From Ruminococcaceae bacterium UBA6855 (GTDB lineage Bacteria > Bacillota > Clostridia > Oscillospirales > Acutalibacteraceae), in contig DKDF01000103.1 of the NCBI GenBank assembly GCA_002451755.1, forward strand, positions 1 through 18,420: 18,420 bases of DNA, in the 5' to 3' direction. Of this stretch, positions 1-7,041 are shown piece after piece. The notes beneath the pieces were generated by a model. The model was not told the origin of the DNA. It saw nothing but the letters and a program-made list of their open reading frames with translations, and made no database searches. The position numbers and the translations under genes were made by a program. Numbering within the stretch: the first letter of the stretch is position 1; each line of letters begins with the position of its first letter.

Positions 1-120
1 CGCAAGCCGTTCCCTCGCCTAACTCAGTTGGCTTCTACCACTGCGGTGCGGCTATGGAAAGTTTGATTATAGAAGTCGACCGGATTACCCGCTTCTACTT
101 TGCATAAATTCGAGAAACGG
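1..120. other. Unassigned intergenic segment at window edge
   Basis: No gene is supported here. The octamer GCTTCTAC occurs twice in direct orientation exactly 60 bases apart (31-38 and 91-98). On the minus strand a short open frame of about 30 codons runs leftwards and stops at a TGA near base 26, but it has no visible start codon with a ribosome site. I looked for tRNA, tmRNA, SRP RNA and RNase P signatures and saw none. It could be the edge of a dispersed repeat or a gene remnant, and it adjoins the hairpin repeats that follow. Confidence 0.25.
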
Positions 121-173
121 GGGTGCTTTTGATATTAAGCATAAGCTCTTTTTTATCGGCTTCCGCCGATATC

Positions 174-198
174 GGACAGCCGCAAGGGCTATCCCTAC
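174..198 (+). repeat. Hairpin repeat unit 1, CCCTAC tail
   Basis: An imperfect hairpin (GGACAGCC against GGCTATCC, one mismatch, short GCAAG-type loop) ends directly in CCCTAC. It is the most degenerate of four units in this intergenic region. A separate perfect hairpin, ATCGGC/GCCGAT with loop TTCC at 155-170, lies just upstream. Confidence 0.5.
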
Positions 199-217
199 GA
201 GGTACGCGGTCTAAAAT

Positions 218-257
218 TTGTGCGGATTTTTGAAAGGCGAACGAAGTTCGCCCCTAC
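218..257 (+). repeat. Hairpin repeat unit 2, CCCTAC tail
   Basis: The unit begins with TTGTGCGGATTT at 218-229. A perfect 7-bp hairpin follows (GGCGAAC, loop GAA, GTTCGCC, 236-252), then CCTAC. The 12-base head is identical to that of unit 4, so the repeat is longer than the hairpin alone. Confidence 0.7.
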
Positions 258-286
258 GGTCTGCAAAACGAGCTTTTTCGAAGATT

Positions 287-333
287 TTGTGCCGCTCGCG
301 CGGCAGCGGTGCGTCGAGGTCGCCGCACCCTAC
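287..333 (+). repeat. Hairpin repeat unit 3, CCCTAC tail
   Basis: The head is degenerate (TTGTGC at 287-292, then diverged). The hairpin GGTGCG/CGCACC at 308-329 has one internal T-C mismatch and an AGGT loop. It is followed by CTAC, as in the other units. The spacing to units 2 and 4 is irregular, unlike a CRISPR array. Confidence 0.6.
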
Positions 334-352
334 AAATTGCACGGCAATAAGA

Positions 353-390
353 TTGTGCGGATTTCGCGGGCGGATAATATCCGCCCCTAC
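353..390 (+). repeat. Hairpin repeat unit 4, CCCTAC tail
   Basis: The unit has the same 12-base head TTGTGCGGATTT (353-364). A perfect 8-bp hairpin follows, GGGCGGAT, loop AAT, ATCCGCCC (368-386), then CTAC. The stem sequences differ between units while their complementarity is kept, so pairing appears to be what matters. From 391 to 481 the sequence is AT-rich and I see nothing further in it. Confidence 0.7.
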
Positions 391-481
391 ACGATTGTGC
401 TAATTTGTAATATTGTGATAGTCATTTATCATCGGCATTTACACCTACAAATCCCAATTTATCGCTTCGTTTAATATACAC

Positions 482-513
482 AAAAAGTCCCGGCAGATAT
501 TACTGTCGGGACT
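482..513 (-). terminator. Intrinsic terminator of the gltA operon
   Basis: Read on the minus strand, an 11-bp stem (AGTCCCGACAG against CTGCCGGGACT, one G-T pair, six-base loop) is followed at once by TTTTTG. It lies about 50 bases after the stop codon of the AEC transporter gene, so it closes the three-gene minus-strand operon. Confidence 0.85.
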
Positions 514-563
514 GAAATTATTTTATGAGCATCCGGATTTTTCCGACTCTCTTTTTTTGTTTG

Positions 564-1505
564 TTACATTGTACTCGCAAGACCGATAAGCAGCGGCATG
601 GTCACTATCGAAATGAAGCTGACTATTGCGACCGTTTGGGACGCAAGTCCTGTGTCTTTGTTGTACTTCGCCGCAAATACGACCGTTATATTTGCGGGCG
701 GTGCGCTCGCCGCGATTATCATTGCGGTCAGCAGCGCTCCCGTGATGCCGCAGAGTCTGAAAACGCCGAGGCATATGAGCGGTATCACCGCGAGCTTTAT
801 CAGCGCGACGCAGAGTATCCGCCATTCTTTGAGCGCGGATTTTATCTTCGCGTTCGAGAGATATGTGCCGAAAATCAGCATCGCCACGGGCGTATTGAGC
901 GCGGCGAGATAATCTATCGGCGCTTCTATGACATTGGGCAGTCTTATCTTCAGCAGATACAGCGGCAAGCCGATTATGAGCGATATCGTGCCCGGATTTA
1001 TCAGGATGTTCTTGAAGTTGAACTTCGTCTTTTCGCCCGTCTCGGAGCGCGACATCAGCCAGATGCCGTGGGTGAAAGAGAACAGGTGGAACATCATTAT
1101 GACGACCGAGCCATAGAACACGCCCTCGTCGCCGAGTACGGCATAGGCGAGCGGCAGAGCCATGTACCCGCAGTTGCCGTAGACGCTCGAATATTTGAAT
1201 ATTGCGGCTTTGCCTATCGGCGATTTGTTGAACACAACGGAGCTGACAGCAACGCCGATAATATGTATCGCTGCGCCGCAGGCGGCGGCTATTGCAAGGC
1301 GCGTCGCCGATTCGCGGCTGAACTCCATGGAGATGAACGACTGCACTATCTTTGCGGGAGTGATGATATAAAACATCAGATCCGTGCACAGGCGCGCAGC
1401 TTTCTCCGTGAAGAGCTTTGTCCTGTCGGCGATAAAGCCGACCGCGACGAGGATATACAGTATCGCCACCTGCTCGGCGGCGATGAGAAAATTATCTAAA
1501 AACAT
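564..1505 (-). CDS. AEC-family (auxin efflux carrier) membrane transporter
   Basis: A 313-residue hydrophobic protein of usual AEC length, with about ten membrane segments. The conserved features of the family are visible: GNCGYMALPLA at 110-120 after the first half, NPGTISLIIGLPLYL at about 170 opening the second half, and the ASAPPANITVVFA stretch near 267-278. AEC transporters move organic anions; bacterial members include malate and malonate carriers. The start ATG shares its A with the TGA of the upstream gene (TGATG), which indicates translational coupling. As the last gene of an operon led by citrate synthase, it may carry a di- or tricarboxylate, but that is inference from context. 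The exact substrate cannot be read from the sequence. Confidence 0.88.
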   Translation of the reverse strand: MFLDNFLIAAEQVAILYILVAVGFIADRTKLFTEKAARLCTDLMFYIITPAKIVQSFISMEFSRESATRLAIAAACGAAIHIIGVAVSSVVFNKSPIGKAAIFKYSSVYGNCGYMALPLAYAVLGDEGVFYGSVVIMMFHLFSFTHGIWLMSRSETGEKTKFNFKNILINPGTISLIIGLPLYLLKIRLPNVIEAPIDYLAALNTPVAMLIFGTYLSNAKIKSALKEWRILCVALIKLAVIPLICLGVFRLCGITGALLTAMIIAASAPPANITVVFAAKYNKDTGLASQTVAIVSFISIVTMPLLIGLASTM

Positions 1506-2419
1506 CAGCTCTCTGTTTTCTCAGCCGTTTCGGCGGTCTCGGTGTTTTTCTCGCCGAATCCGACTCTGGTCAGGAGCAGAGCGCAGATGAACACCGCCGC
1601 GCCGAGGTCGCACCACTCTATGGGCGACTGATTGCAGAGCAGATAGTCACTGCCGACAAGGGTCATTATGAATCTCGGCAGGAAGCAAATCAGAGAGAAC
1701 ATCATTGCGGGCAGTCCATAGCCGACGAGCTTCCAGTCGAAGCCATCGCCGCCGACTTTTGAGTTGAGCTGAGAGAACGCCATTAAAAATGCCATAAGGA
1801 ACACGCACATAAACAGCTCATAGAGAAGATCGGAAACGTTGAGGAAATTTATCGTGCGCATAAATCTGTGCATGAGTCTGAATATGCACCAGAGCACCGG
1901 GAACAGCGCCATGAGCTTTGACTTCGAGGCGTTTGACTTGCCTTTTAAGTGACCGTAGCCGAAGAGGACAAAGAACACCGCCGCAACAACGGCGCAGAAG
2001 CCTTCGAGTCCCCTTGAGATAAGCCCCGTCTTGAGATACTGAACCGACTCGGTGCCGTACATGAGCGCGGTATCGGTAGCAGTCGCGAACACTGTCTTAT
2101 ACTGCGAAACAGCGTCAATCATCAGCGTCAGAGCGAACATGAACGCAGCTATCGCGAGCCCTGTTGAGCCGAATTTTTTTGTAGAATAAGATATCTTCTT
2201 TCTGCTCGCTATCGCAATTGCAAGGAACGCAGCGGCGGTCACGGCAAGCAGGATATACGACAGCCAGATGCTCCAGTCGCTGCCGCTGTAGAAGCCCGTC
2301 GTGGGTTCAATCACTCCGGACGCATACTGATAGCAGCGCACCGGAATCAGCACCAAAAGAACTGCGGCAAGGGCTATCATCATAATTTTAAGCATTGAAA
2401 CTTTTTTATCTTTCGGCAT
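1505..2419 (-). CDS. Multi-pass membrane protein of unknown function
   Basis: I do not recognise this 304-residue protein. It has seven or eight predicted membrane segments, near residues 11-27, 51-71, 86-104, 138-155, 168-184, 200-217, 231-255 and 270-286. A soluble, charged Glu/Thr-rich tail follows from about 288. No catalytic or ligand motif stands out. Its ATG is preceded by AGGA about nine bases upstream. It begins 31 bases after the gltA stop and overlaps the AEC gene by one base, so it is the middle gene of a single operon. It could be a sensor or an accessory to the transporter; nothing in the sequence decides this. Confidence 0.8.
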   Translation of the reverse strand: MPKDKKVSMLKIMMIALAAVLLVLIPVRCYQYASGVIEPTTGFYSGSDWSIWLSYILLAVTAAAFLAIAIASRKKISYSTKKFGSTGLAIAAFMFALTLMIDAVSQYKTVFATATDTALMYGTESVQYLKTGLISRGLEGFCAVVAAVFFVLFGYGHLKGKSNASKSKLMALFPVLWCIFRLMHRFMRTINFLNVSDLLYELFMCVFLMAFLMAFSQLNSKVGGDGFDWKLVGYGLPAMMFSLICFLPRFIMTLVGSDYLLCNQSPIEWCDLGAAVFICALLLTRVGFGEKNTETAETAEKTES

Positions 2420-2450
2420 TGTATCAAGTCCTAAAAATTATTTTTATCTG

Positions 2451-3866
2451 TTAAGCGTGCTCGTCACTGGGGATATATCTGAGCTCGCCGGGATAATTAT
2501 CGAGTCTTTCGTCAAGCTTTACATAGTTGCGCTGGGCGCAGACGCTCTTATATGCCGGGCGGATTATTCTGCCGCCGGTCATCAGCTCTTCCATTCTGTG
2601 CGCCGACCAGCCTGCAACGCGGGCGACGGTGAACAGCGGAGTGAACAGATCCTCGGGGATGCCGAGCAGCTTATACACAAGGCCGGAATAGAGATCGACA
2701 TTCGCGCACATGACTTTTTTGTCTCCGCGCAGCTCTGCAAGGATCTGCGGGGTGAGGGTCTCGATAAGCTCAAGGAGCTTGAACTCGTCCTCGAACTCGG
2801 TGTTCTCGGAGAACTTGCGCGCGTGCGATTTCAGAATAACGGCGCGGGGATCGGAGAGGGTGTAGACCGCGTGACCCATGCCGTAGATGAGTCCCGAGCC
2901 GTCGCCCGCCTCTTTCTTGAGAATCTTCTTGAGGAACTCGGCGACCTGATCCGCGTCGGTGATATCTTCAACGCCCTGCTTGATATATTCGACCATCTCG
3001 GCGACCTTTATGTTCGCGCCGCCGTGCTTGGGTCCTTTGAGCGAGCCGATGCCCGCGGCGATAGCCGAATATGTGTCGGTGCCGCTCGAAGTCAGCACGC
3101 GGGTGGCGAAAGTCGAGTTATTTCCGCCGCCGTGCTCGGCGTGGAGCATGAGGCAGATATCGAGCATATGCGCCTCTTCCGGGGTGAATTTTTTATCCGC
3201 CCTTATCGAGTAGAGAACCGACTCAGCGGTGCTGAGGGTCTTGTCGACCGGGTGGAGATACATGCTCTCGTGATAAAAGTTGCGGCGCTTGACCTGATAG
3301 GCATAGCTCATTATCATGGGTATCTGCGCGAGCAGCTGTATCGACTGGCGAAGGACGTTTTCTATCGAGATATCGTCCGGATTTTCGTCATATGAATAGA
3401 GTGCGAGGACGCTTCGCGAAAGCTTGTTCATGATGTTGTGCGAGGGGGCTTTCATTATCATATCCTCGATGAACTCGTTTGGGAGCTCGCGGCTCTCGGC
3501 GAGGACATTTTTGAATATCTCAAGGCGTCTTCTCGAGGGCAGAGTGCCGAAAAGGAGCAGCCACGCGACCTCTTCAAAGCCGAAGCGTCCCTCCTGCTCG
3601 CATCCGCTGACTATCTCGCGAACATCGATTCCGCGGTATATAAGTCTGCCGTCTATCGGGACACGCTCGCCGTCCTCGACATAATATCCCTGAACGCTGC
3701 ATATCTTTGTCAGCCCCGCCATAACACCGGTGCCGTCCGAATTTCTCAGGCCGCGCTTGACCTGGAAACGATCAAAATACGCAGGATTTATCTTGTTATA
3801 CTTGTCTATTTCTCCGCATAAACTGTTAAGGGCATCCTGCGGGATAGAGGATATATAATTCGCCAT
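2451..3866 (-). CDS. gltA: Citrate synthase (type II, citrate/2-methylcitrate synthase family)
   Basis: Condenses oxaloacetate with acetyl-CoA to citrate in the cytoplasm, the entry step to the TCA cycle and to glutamate synthesis. The 471-residue protein carries the family's active-site landmarks: HAEHGGGNNS (242-251), GPKHGGAN (278-285, His281), GMGHAVY (His332, the oxaloacetate-binding region) and VDLYSG (Asp391, catalytic base). The N-terminal segment is longer than in the short 370-residue forms. The ATG has a good site, AAAGGAG, eight bases upstream, and a sigma-A type promoter lies further up. It is the first gene of a minus-strand operon with an orphan membrane protein and an AEC transporter. 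2-Methylcitrate synthase is an alternative, but no prp genes are nearby. Confidence 0.95.
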   Translation of the reverse strand: MANYISSIPQDALNSLCGEIDKYNKINPAYFDRFQVKRGLRNSDGTGVMAGLTKICSVQGYYVEDGERVPIDGRLIYRGIDVREIVSGCEQEGRFGFEEVAWLLLFGTLPSRRRLEIFKNVLAESRELPNEFIEDMIMKAPSHNIMNKLSRSVLALYSYDENPDDISIENVLRQSIQLLAQIPMIMSYAYQVKRRNFYHESMYLHPVDKTLSTAESVLYSIRADKKFTPEEAHMLDICLMLHAEHGGGNNSTFATRVLTSSGTDTYSAIAAGIGSLKGPKHGGANIKVAEMVEYIKQGVEDITDADQVAEFLKKILKKEAGDGSGLIYGMGHAVYTLSDPRAVILKSHARKFSENTEFEDEFKLLELIETLTPQILAELRGDKKVMCANVDLYSGLVYKLLGIPEDLFTPLFTVARVAGWSAHRMEELMTGGRIIRPAYKSVCAQRNYVKLDERLDNYPGELRYIPSDEHA

Positions 3867-3887
3867 GCGTTCGACTCCTTTCTCGCT

Positions 3888-3917
3888 CCATATATAAATA
3901 ATGTATCAGAGTACAAT
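3888..3917 (+). promoter_or_regulatory. Candidate sigma-E-like sporulation promoter of spoIID
   Basis: CCATATA (3888-3894) and AGTACAAT (3910-3917), 15 bases apart, resemble the Bacillus sigma-E elements KMATATW and CATACAMT at the usual spacing (six of seven and six of eight positions by eye). Transcription would start near 3924, about 50 bases before the spoIID ATG. In Bacillus subtilis spoIID is a sigma-E gene, which makes the assignment reasonable. Short AT-rich matches like this also arise by chance. Confidence 0.4.
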
Positions 3918-3945
3918 TTTACACCAAAACGGCAGCAAAAGTCAA
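3916..3945 (-). promoter_or_regulatory. Sigma-A type promoter of the gltA operon
   Basis: On the minus strand TTGACT (3945-3940) and TAAAAT (3921-3916) are 18 bases apart, placing the start of transcription about 45 bases before the gltA ATG. The -10 hexamer shares bases 3916-3917 with the candidate promoter of the divergent spoIID gene. Confidence 0.75.
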
Positions 3946-3973
3946 GTTTGCCGAGGTTCGGGAGGTAAAAAAT

Positions 3974-4933
3974 ATGAAAAACAGAGGATTTTTATTCATC
4001 ATTCTGATAGCCGTTCTGCTTATCTGCCCGCTCGCCGCAACAGGCGGCGCAAAAGCGCCGGAGAAAGGCGGCAATGAAGTCACAAAAGCGAACACACAAG
4101 ATGACGGAGATTCTATACTCGTGCTCTCATCTTCGACGAAGAAGATAAACGAAATCGATATGTTCGAATATGTGGTCGGCGCGGTGGCGGCGGAGATGCC
4201 GCCGACATATCATTCGCAGGCTCTGCGCGCCCAGGCCGCCGTATGCTATACATATGCGGTCAAAAAGCGTTCCAGTCCCGACCCCACGCTCGGCGGCGCG
4301 GACATAACCGACGACAGCGCGGTACATCAGGGCTATTTGGACTCGGCGGCGCGCAAGGAAAAATGGGGCGACAAATACGAGACATATGAAAAGAAGATAG
4401 AAGAGGCTGTCAAAGACGTTTTCGGCAAGACGATAACCTATGACGGAGAAATTATAACCGCGGCGTTTCACGCGATAAGCTGCGGGCAGACTTTCAGCGC
4501 GGAGGAGGTCTGGGGCAAGGATGTCCCCTACTTAAAGAGCGTCACGAGTGCGGGCGACAAGCTCTCGCCCGACTTCTCATCGACGCTGACGCTGACGGCG
4601 GATGAATTCAAAAAGGCGTTCGCGGGCTCGGGCGCGGAGTTCGGCGGCGACGCAAAAAAATGGATAGGCGAAGTCAAAAAGACAGACAGCGGATATATTT
4701 CCTGCGCCGTGATTGGAGAAAAAGAATTCACGGGCACACAGGTGCGCGAAATATTGGGGCTGCGCAGCGCGTGCTTTGAGATAAAATGCACGGGCGACGA
4801 GTTCAAAATTACCGTTCACGGCTACGGTCACGGGGTCGGCATGAGCCAATACGGCGCGGACTACATGGCGCGGCAGGGCTCCGACTGGCAGGAGATAATC
4901 AAGCACTATTACACCGGAGTGGAGATAAAATAA
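3974..4933 (+). CDS. spoIID: Stage II sporulation protein D (SpoIID/LytB-type lytic transglycosylase)
   Basis: SpoIID cleaves glycan strands of denuded-stem peptidoglycan during engulfment of the forespore, as a membrane-anchored enzyme facing outwards. The 319-residue protein has one N-terminal membrane anchor (about 6-23). The family motifs follow: VAAEMPPTY, in which Glu74 aligns with the catalytic glutamate; ALRAQAAVCYTYAV; FHAISCG (165-171), the region of metal ligands in studied homologues; and HGYGHGVGMSQYGA (282-295). The ATG follows GGGAGG by eight bases. It stands alone, divergent from gltA, with no spoIIQ or spoIIID visible here. The protein family also includes SpoIID-like amidase enhancers, but length and motifs fit SpoIID itself. 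Confidence 0.9.
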   Translation: MKNRGFLFIILIAVLLICPLAATGGAKAPEKGGNEVTKANTQDDGDSILVLSSSTKKINEIDMFEYVVGAVAAEMPPTYHSQALRAQAAVCYTYAVKKRSSPDPTLGGADITDDSAVHQGYLDSAARKEKWGDKYETYEKKIEEAVKDVFGKTITYDGEIITAAFHAISCGQTFSAEEVWGKDVPYLKSVTSAGDKLSPDFSSTLTLTADEFKKAFAGSGAEFGGDAKKWIGEVKKTDSGYISCAVIGEKEFTGTQVREILGLRSACFEIKCTGDEFKITVHGYGHGVGMSQYGADYMARQGSDWQEIIKHYYTGVEIK

Positions 4934-4937
4934 AAAT

Positions 4938-4965
4938 CGGGGCTTCCCCGAAAGAGAAAGCCCCG
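4938..4965 (-). terminator. Terminator between convergent genes, best in the minus direction
   Basis: CGGGGCTT (4938-4945) pairs perfectly with AAGCCCCG (4958-4965). Read on the minus strand the stem is followed by ATTTTTATTTTA, a good uridine tract, so it ends the secreted-protein gene. In the plus direction the tract is weak, but the hairpin begins four bases after the spoIID stop and may serve both genes. Confidence 0.75.
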
Positions 4966-4978
4966 AAGCCGATAATTT

Positions 4979-5488
4979 TCAGCTCTGCTCGATATTGCCG
5001 TTATAAGTTATTCTGTAGTTGAATTTTCCGATATATTTGCCCAAATAATACAGTCTCAGTACGGCGGTATTTCCGCTCACGCTATCTGAAATCGACACAA
5101 AGCTCGAATCGATTCCGGAGCACATATAATTCAGACTTGTTATTTCGGAAGTTCTGTCTGTCGGAGAATACATTCCTTTCACGACAACCTGCAAAGTGCA
5201 GATAAACTTTCCGTTTTTATCGCTGATATTGTTGATAAATGTTTTTGTCTTTGTTTTATCGGTAATAGCCAAGGGTTCGGCTTTCCCATTTTCACCGCGG
5301 CCTTCAATAACCGCGCAGGTATATCCTTCACACAAGTCCATTACTTCGCCGATTATGATGTCTTTTCCTTCGGCATAAACGGTTTCGTCTGCCGCTACCC
5401 CGCCGTATTTTGAGGTTTCGGCACTTGCGCATAGGGCAAATGAAGCACACAGCAGCAGAGCCATTAACACACTTACGATTCTTTTCAT
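4979..5488 (-). CDS. Small secreted protein of unknown function
   Basis: I do not recognise this family. The 169-residue product begins with a classic signal peptide: Lys-Arg, a hydrophobic core, and an ASA site before Glu-Thr at about residue 25. The mature part is polar and beta-rich in appearance, with two cysteines in addition to those in the signal, and has no anchor or lipobox. An upstream in-frame ATG at 5566 was rejected. The ATG at 5488 follows GGGAGGC at seven bases, and the upstream codons overlap the promoter. It is a monocistronic unit with a near-consensus promoter and its own terminator. By eye the gene is more AT-rich in codon choice than its neighbours, which may mean later acquisition. 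Confidence 0.75.
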   Translation of the reverse strand: MKRIVSVLMALLLCASFALCASAETSKYGGVAADETVYAEGKDIIIGEVMDLCEGYTCAVIEGRGENGKAEPLAITDKTKTKTFINNISDKNGKFICTLQVVVKGMYSPTDRTSEITSLNYMCSGIDSSFVSISDSVSGNTAVLRLYYLGKYIGKFNYRITYNGNIEQS

Positions 5489-5537
5489 TTGAAAGCCTCC
5501 CTTGAAATTTTTATAGTTAATTTGTCTCGACAATTTC

Positions 5538-5566
5538 ATTTTAAAATATAAATCGCAAAATGTCAA
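5538..5566 (-). promoter_or_regulatory. Near-consensus sigma-A promoter of the secreted-protein gene
   Basis: On the minus strand TTGACA (5566-5561) is a perfect -35. It is followed after exactly 17 bases by TAAAAT (5543-5538). The leader would be roughly 45 bases. This is the strongest-looking promoter in the window. Confidence 0.8.
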
Positions 5567-5609
5567 GTATATTCAAAAAAACGTTTCCGTATTATAAAAT
5601 AACGCAAAT

Positions 5610-5639
5610 CGGCGTCCTCGCAGCTCTGCGCGGACGCCG
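5610..5639 (-). terminator. Terminator after the penicillin-binding protein gene
   Basis: CGGCGTCC and GGACGCCG (5610-5617, 5632-5639) form a perfect 8-bp stem, extended inside by GCAG/CTGC. It lies 13 bases after the stop of the PBP gene on the minus strand and is followed by ATTTGCGTTATTTT. A run of six T lies on the plus-strand side as well, so it may work in both directions. Confidence 0.65.
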
Positions 5640-5652
5640 AAGTTTCAGTTTT

Positions 5653-7020
5653 TTAATTTACGCCTTTTTTCGCCGCAGCCTGCATGACTTTGTTGGCTAT
5701 GGGCGCCGCCGCGCTGATACCCTCGCCGCCGTGTTCGACAACAACGACGACTGCCAGCGGGAGATCCTCACGCTCGGAGAACGCGACAAACCACGAATGG
5801 GGCTCGCCGTCCGTGACCTGCGCGGTGCCGGTCTTTCCGCCGAGCTGAAGTCCGGGGAACTTGCCCTCGCCGTAGTGGGTCGTGACATTCTTCCGGAGCA
5901 TATCTTTGATGGTATTCGCTATGTTTTCGTCGAGATATTTGAGCGTCGGCGAAGTCAGCGAGCTAAATGTGCTGTCACTCTTGAGCAGCTTCGGCGCAGG
6001 CGCACTGCCGCCGTTCGCTATCGCGCCCATCATGGTGAGCATCTGGCAGGGATTCGCGAGGGTCTGATACTGACCGATGCCCGCCCAGCCGCGGTCGACG
6101 CTGACCGCATCTTTCAGAGTGAAGTAGCTCTTTGTGACGCTTATTCCGTCTATTGTAATGCGCTTGTTGAAGCCGACCTGCTCGGCGGTCTTCGTCAGCG
6201 CGTCGTTGCCGAGCTCCTCCGCGATGCAGGCAAAGGTGCTGTTGCAGGATTTGCTGAGCGCCTGCTGGAAATTGAGCTTTCCGTGGACGGAGTTGCACTT
6301 GACGATACCCGTCGAAGTCTTATATTGACCGGTGCAGGTAAATGTGCGCGAATTTATATCGGGTATATTTTCGAGCGCGCTTATCGCCGTGACGATTTTG
6401 AAAGTTGAGCCGGGAGTGAACACACCTGACAGGAATCGATTGAGATATATCGCCTCGTATTTTCCCGTTGTGTCGCTGTCGATATCGGTCGGCTTGTTAT
6501 ATGGGTCATAGGTCGGAGTCGAGACCATGCATAGAATCTCGCCCGTTTTGTAGTTATATACGCCGACTGCGCCCTTTCTGCCGTTTAATGCGTTATACGC
6601 CGTAACGCAGAGATCGGCATCTATAGTGAGGGTTATATCGTTGCCCGCACCGTTTCTCTTCAAATCATATACGCCGTTCAAGAAGCTGTAGCCCGTGAGC
6701 TGACCGCGGAACGCGCTGTGCGCTCCGGTTGAGATAAATCCCTCGAGGTCGCCGACGGCGTGTAGGGTCGCGCGGCGCACGGTGCTGTTCGAGTTATATT
6801 TTCTCTCGCCGTCCACCGTCTGAGCCAGCACCTTGCCATTGCGGTCGTATATCGTGCCCGCCGCGACTATCTGACCCGACGAATATATATGCTTGTTGGC
6901 GCGCTTGAACACCCATGTTTCGGCGTTGATGCCGAATGTTGCCGCGAGGACTATGACGCCCGCAAGAAAAATTGCCACGAGCGCAAACATGAGCTTTGAG
7001 CGTTTTGCTATGCCTTTCAT
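5653..7020 (-). CDS. Class B penicillin-binding protein (monofunctional transpeptidase)
   Basis: Cross-links peptidoglycan stem peptides outside the membrane. The 455-residue protein has a short cytoplasmic head, one membrane segment (about 9-31), a compact non-catalytic region, and a transpeptidase domain with all three motifs: STFK (Ser205 nucleophile, 205-208), SCN (258-260) and KTG (396-398). It lacks PASTA repeats and the long dimerisation region of PBP2x or SpoVD. It is therefore closer in size and layout to actinobacterial PbpA. The ATG follows AAAGGA at nine bases and starts 21 bases after the SEDS gene stop. Class B PBPs act in a fixed pair with a SEDS polymerase, which is the preceding gene of the operon. 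Confidence 0.93.
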   Translation of the reverse strand: MKGIAKRSKLMFALVAIFLAGVIVLAATFGINAETWVFKRANKHIYSSGQIVAAGTIYDRNGKVLAQTVDGERKYNSNSTVRRATLHAVGDLEGFISTGAHSAFRGQLTGYSFLNGVYDLKRNGAGNDITLTIDADLCVTAYNALNGRKGAVGVYNYKTGEILCMVSTPTYDPYNKPTDIDSDTTGKYEAIYLNRFLSGVFTPGSTFKIVTAISALENIPDINSRTFTCTGQYKTSTGIVKCNSVHGKLNFQQALSKSCNSTFACIAEELGNDALTKTAEQVGFNKRITIDGISVTKSYFTLKDAVSVDRGWAGIGQYQTLANPCQMLTMMGAIANGGSAPAPKLLKSDSTFSSLTSPTLKYLDENIANTIKDMLRKNVTTHYGEGKFPGLQLGGKTGTAQVTDGEPHSWFVAFSEREDLPLAVVVVVEHGGEGISAAAPIANKVMQAAAKKGVN

Positions 7021-7041
7021 TTGATCAGTCCTTTCCGCGGG

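Noticed and set aside
1..120. tRNA or other structural RNA
   Set aside because: No cloverleaf, T-loop or CCA end, and no signature of tmRNA, SRP RNA or RNase P RNA could be found on either strand.
155..390. CRISPR array
   Set aside because: Units have unequal spacing, variable stems and no constant repeat with unique spacers; no cas genes are present.
525..1499. Long open frames on both strands overlapping the AEC transporter
   Set aside because: Only the minus-strand frame at 564-1505 encodes a recognisable transporter and is coupled to the upstream gene; the others have Arg/His-rich antisense composition.
5489..5566. An upstream start (5566) for the secreted-protein gene
   Set aside because: It would put a charged 26-residue extension before the signal peptide and overlaps the promoter; the ATG at 5488 has a strong ribosome site.
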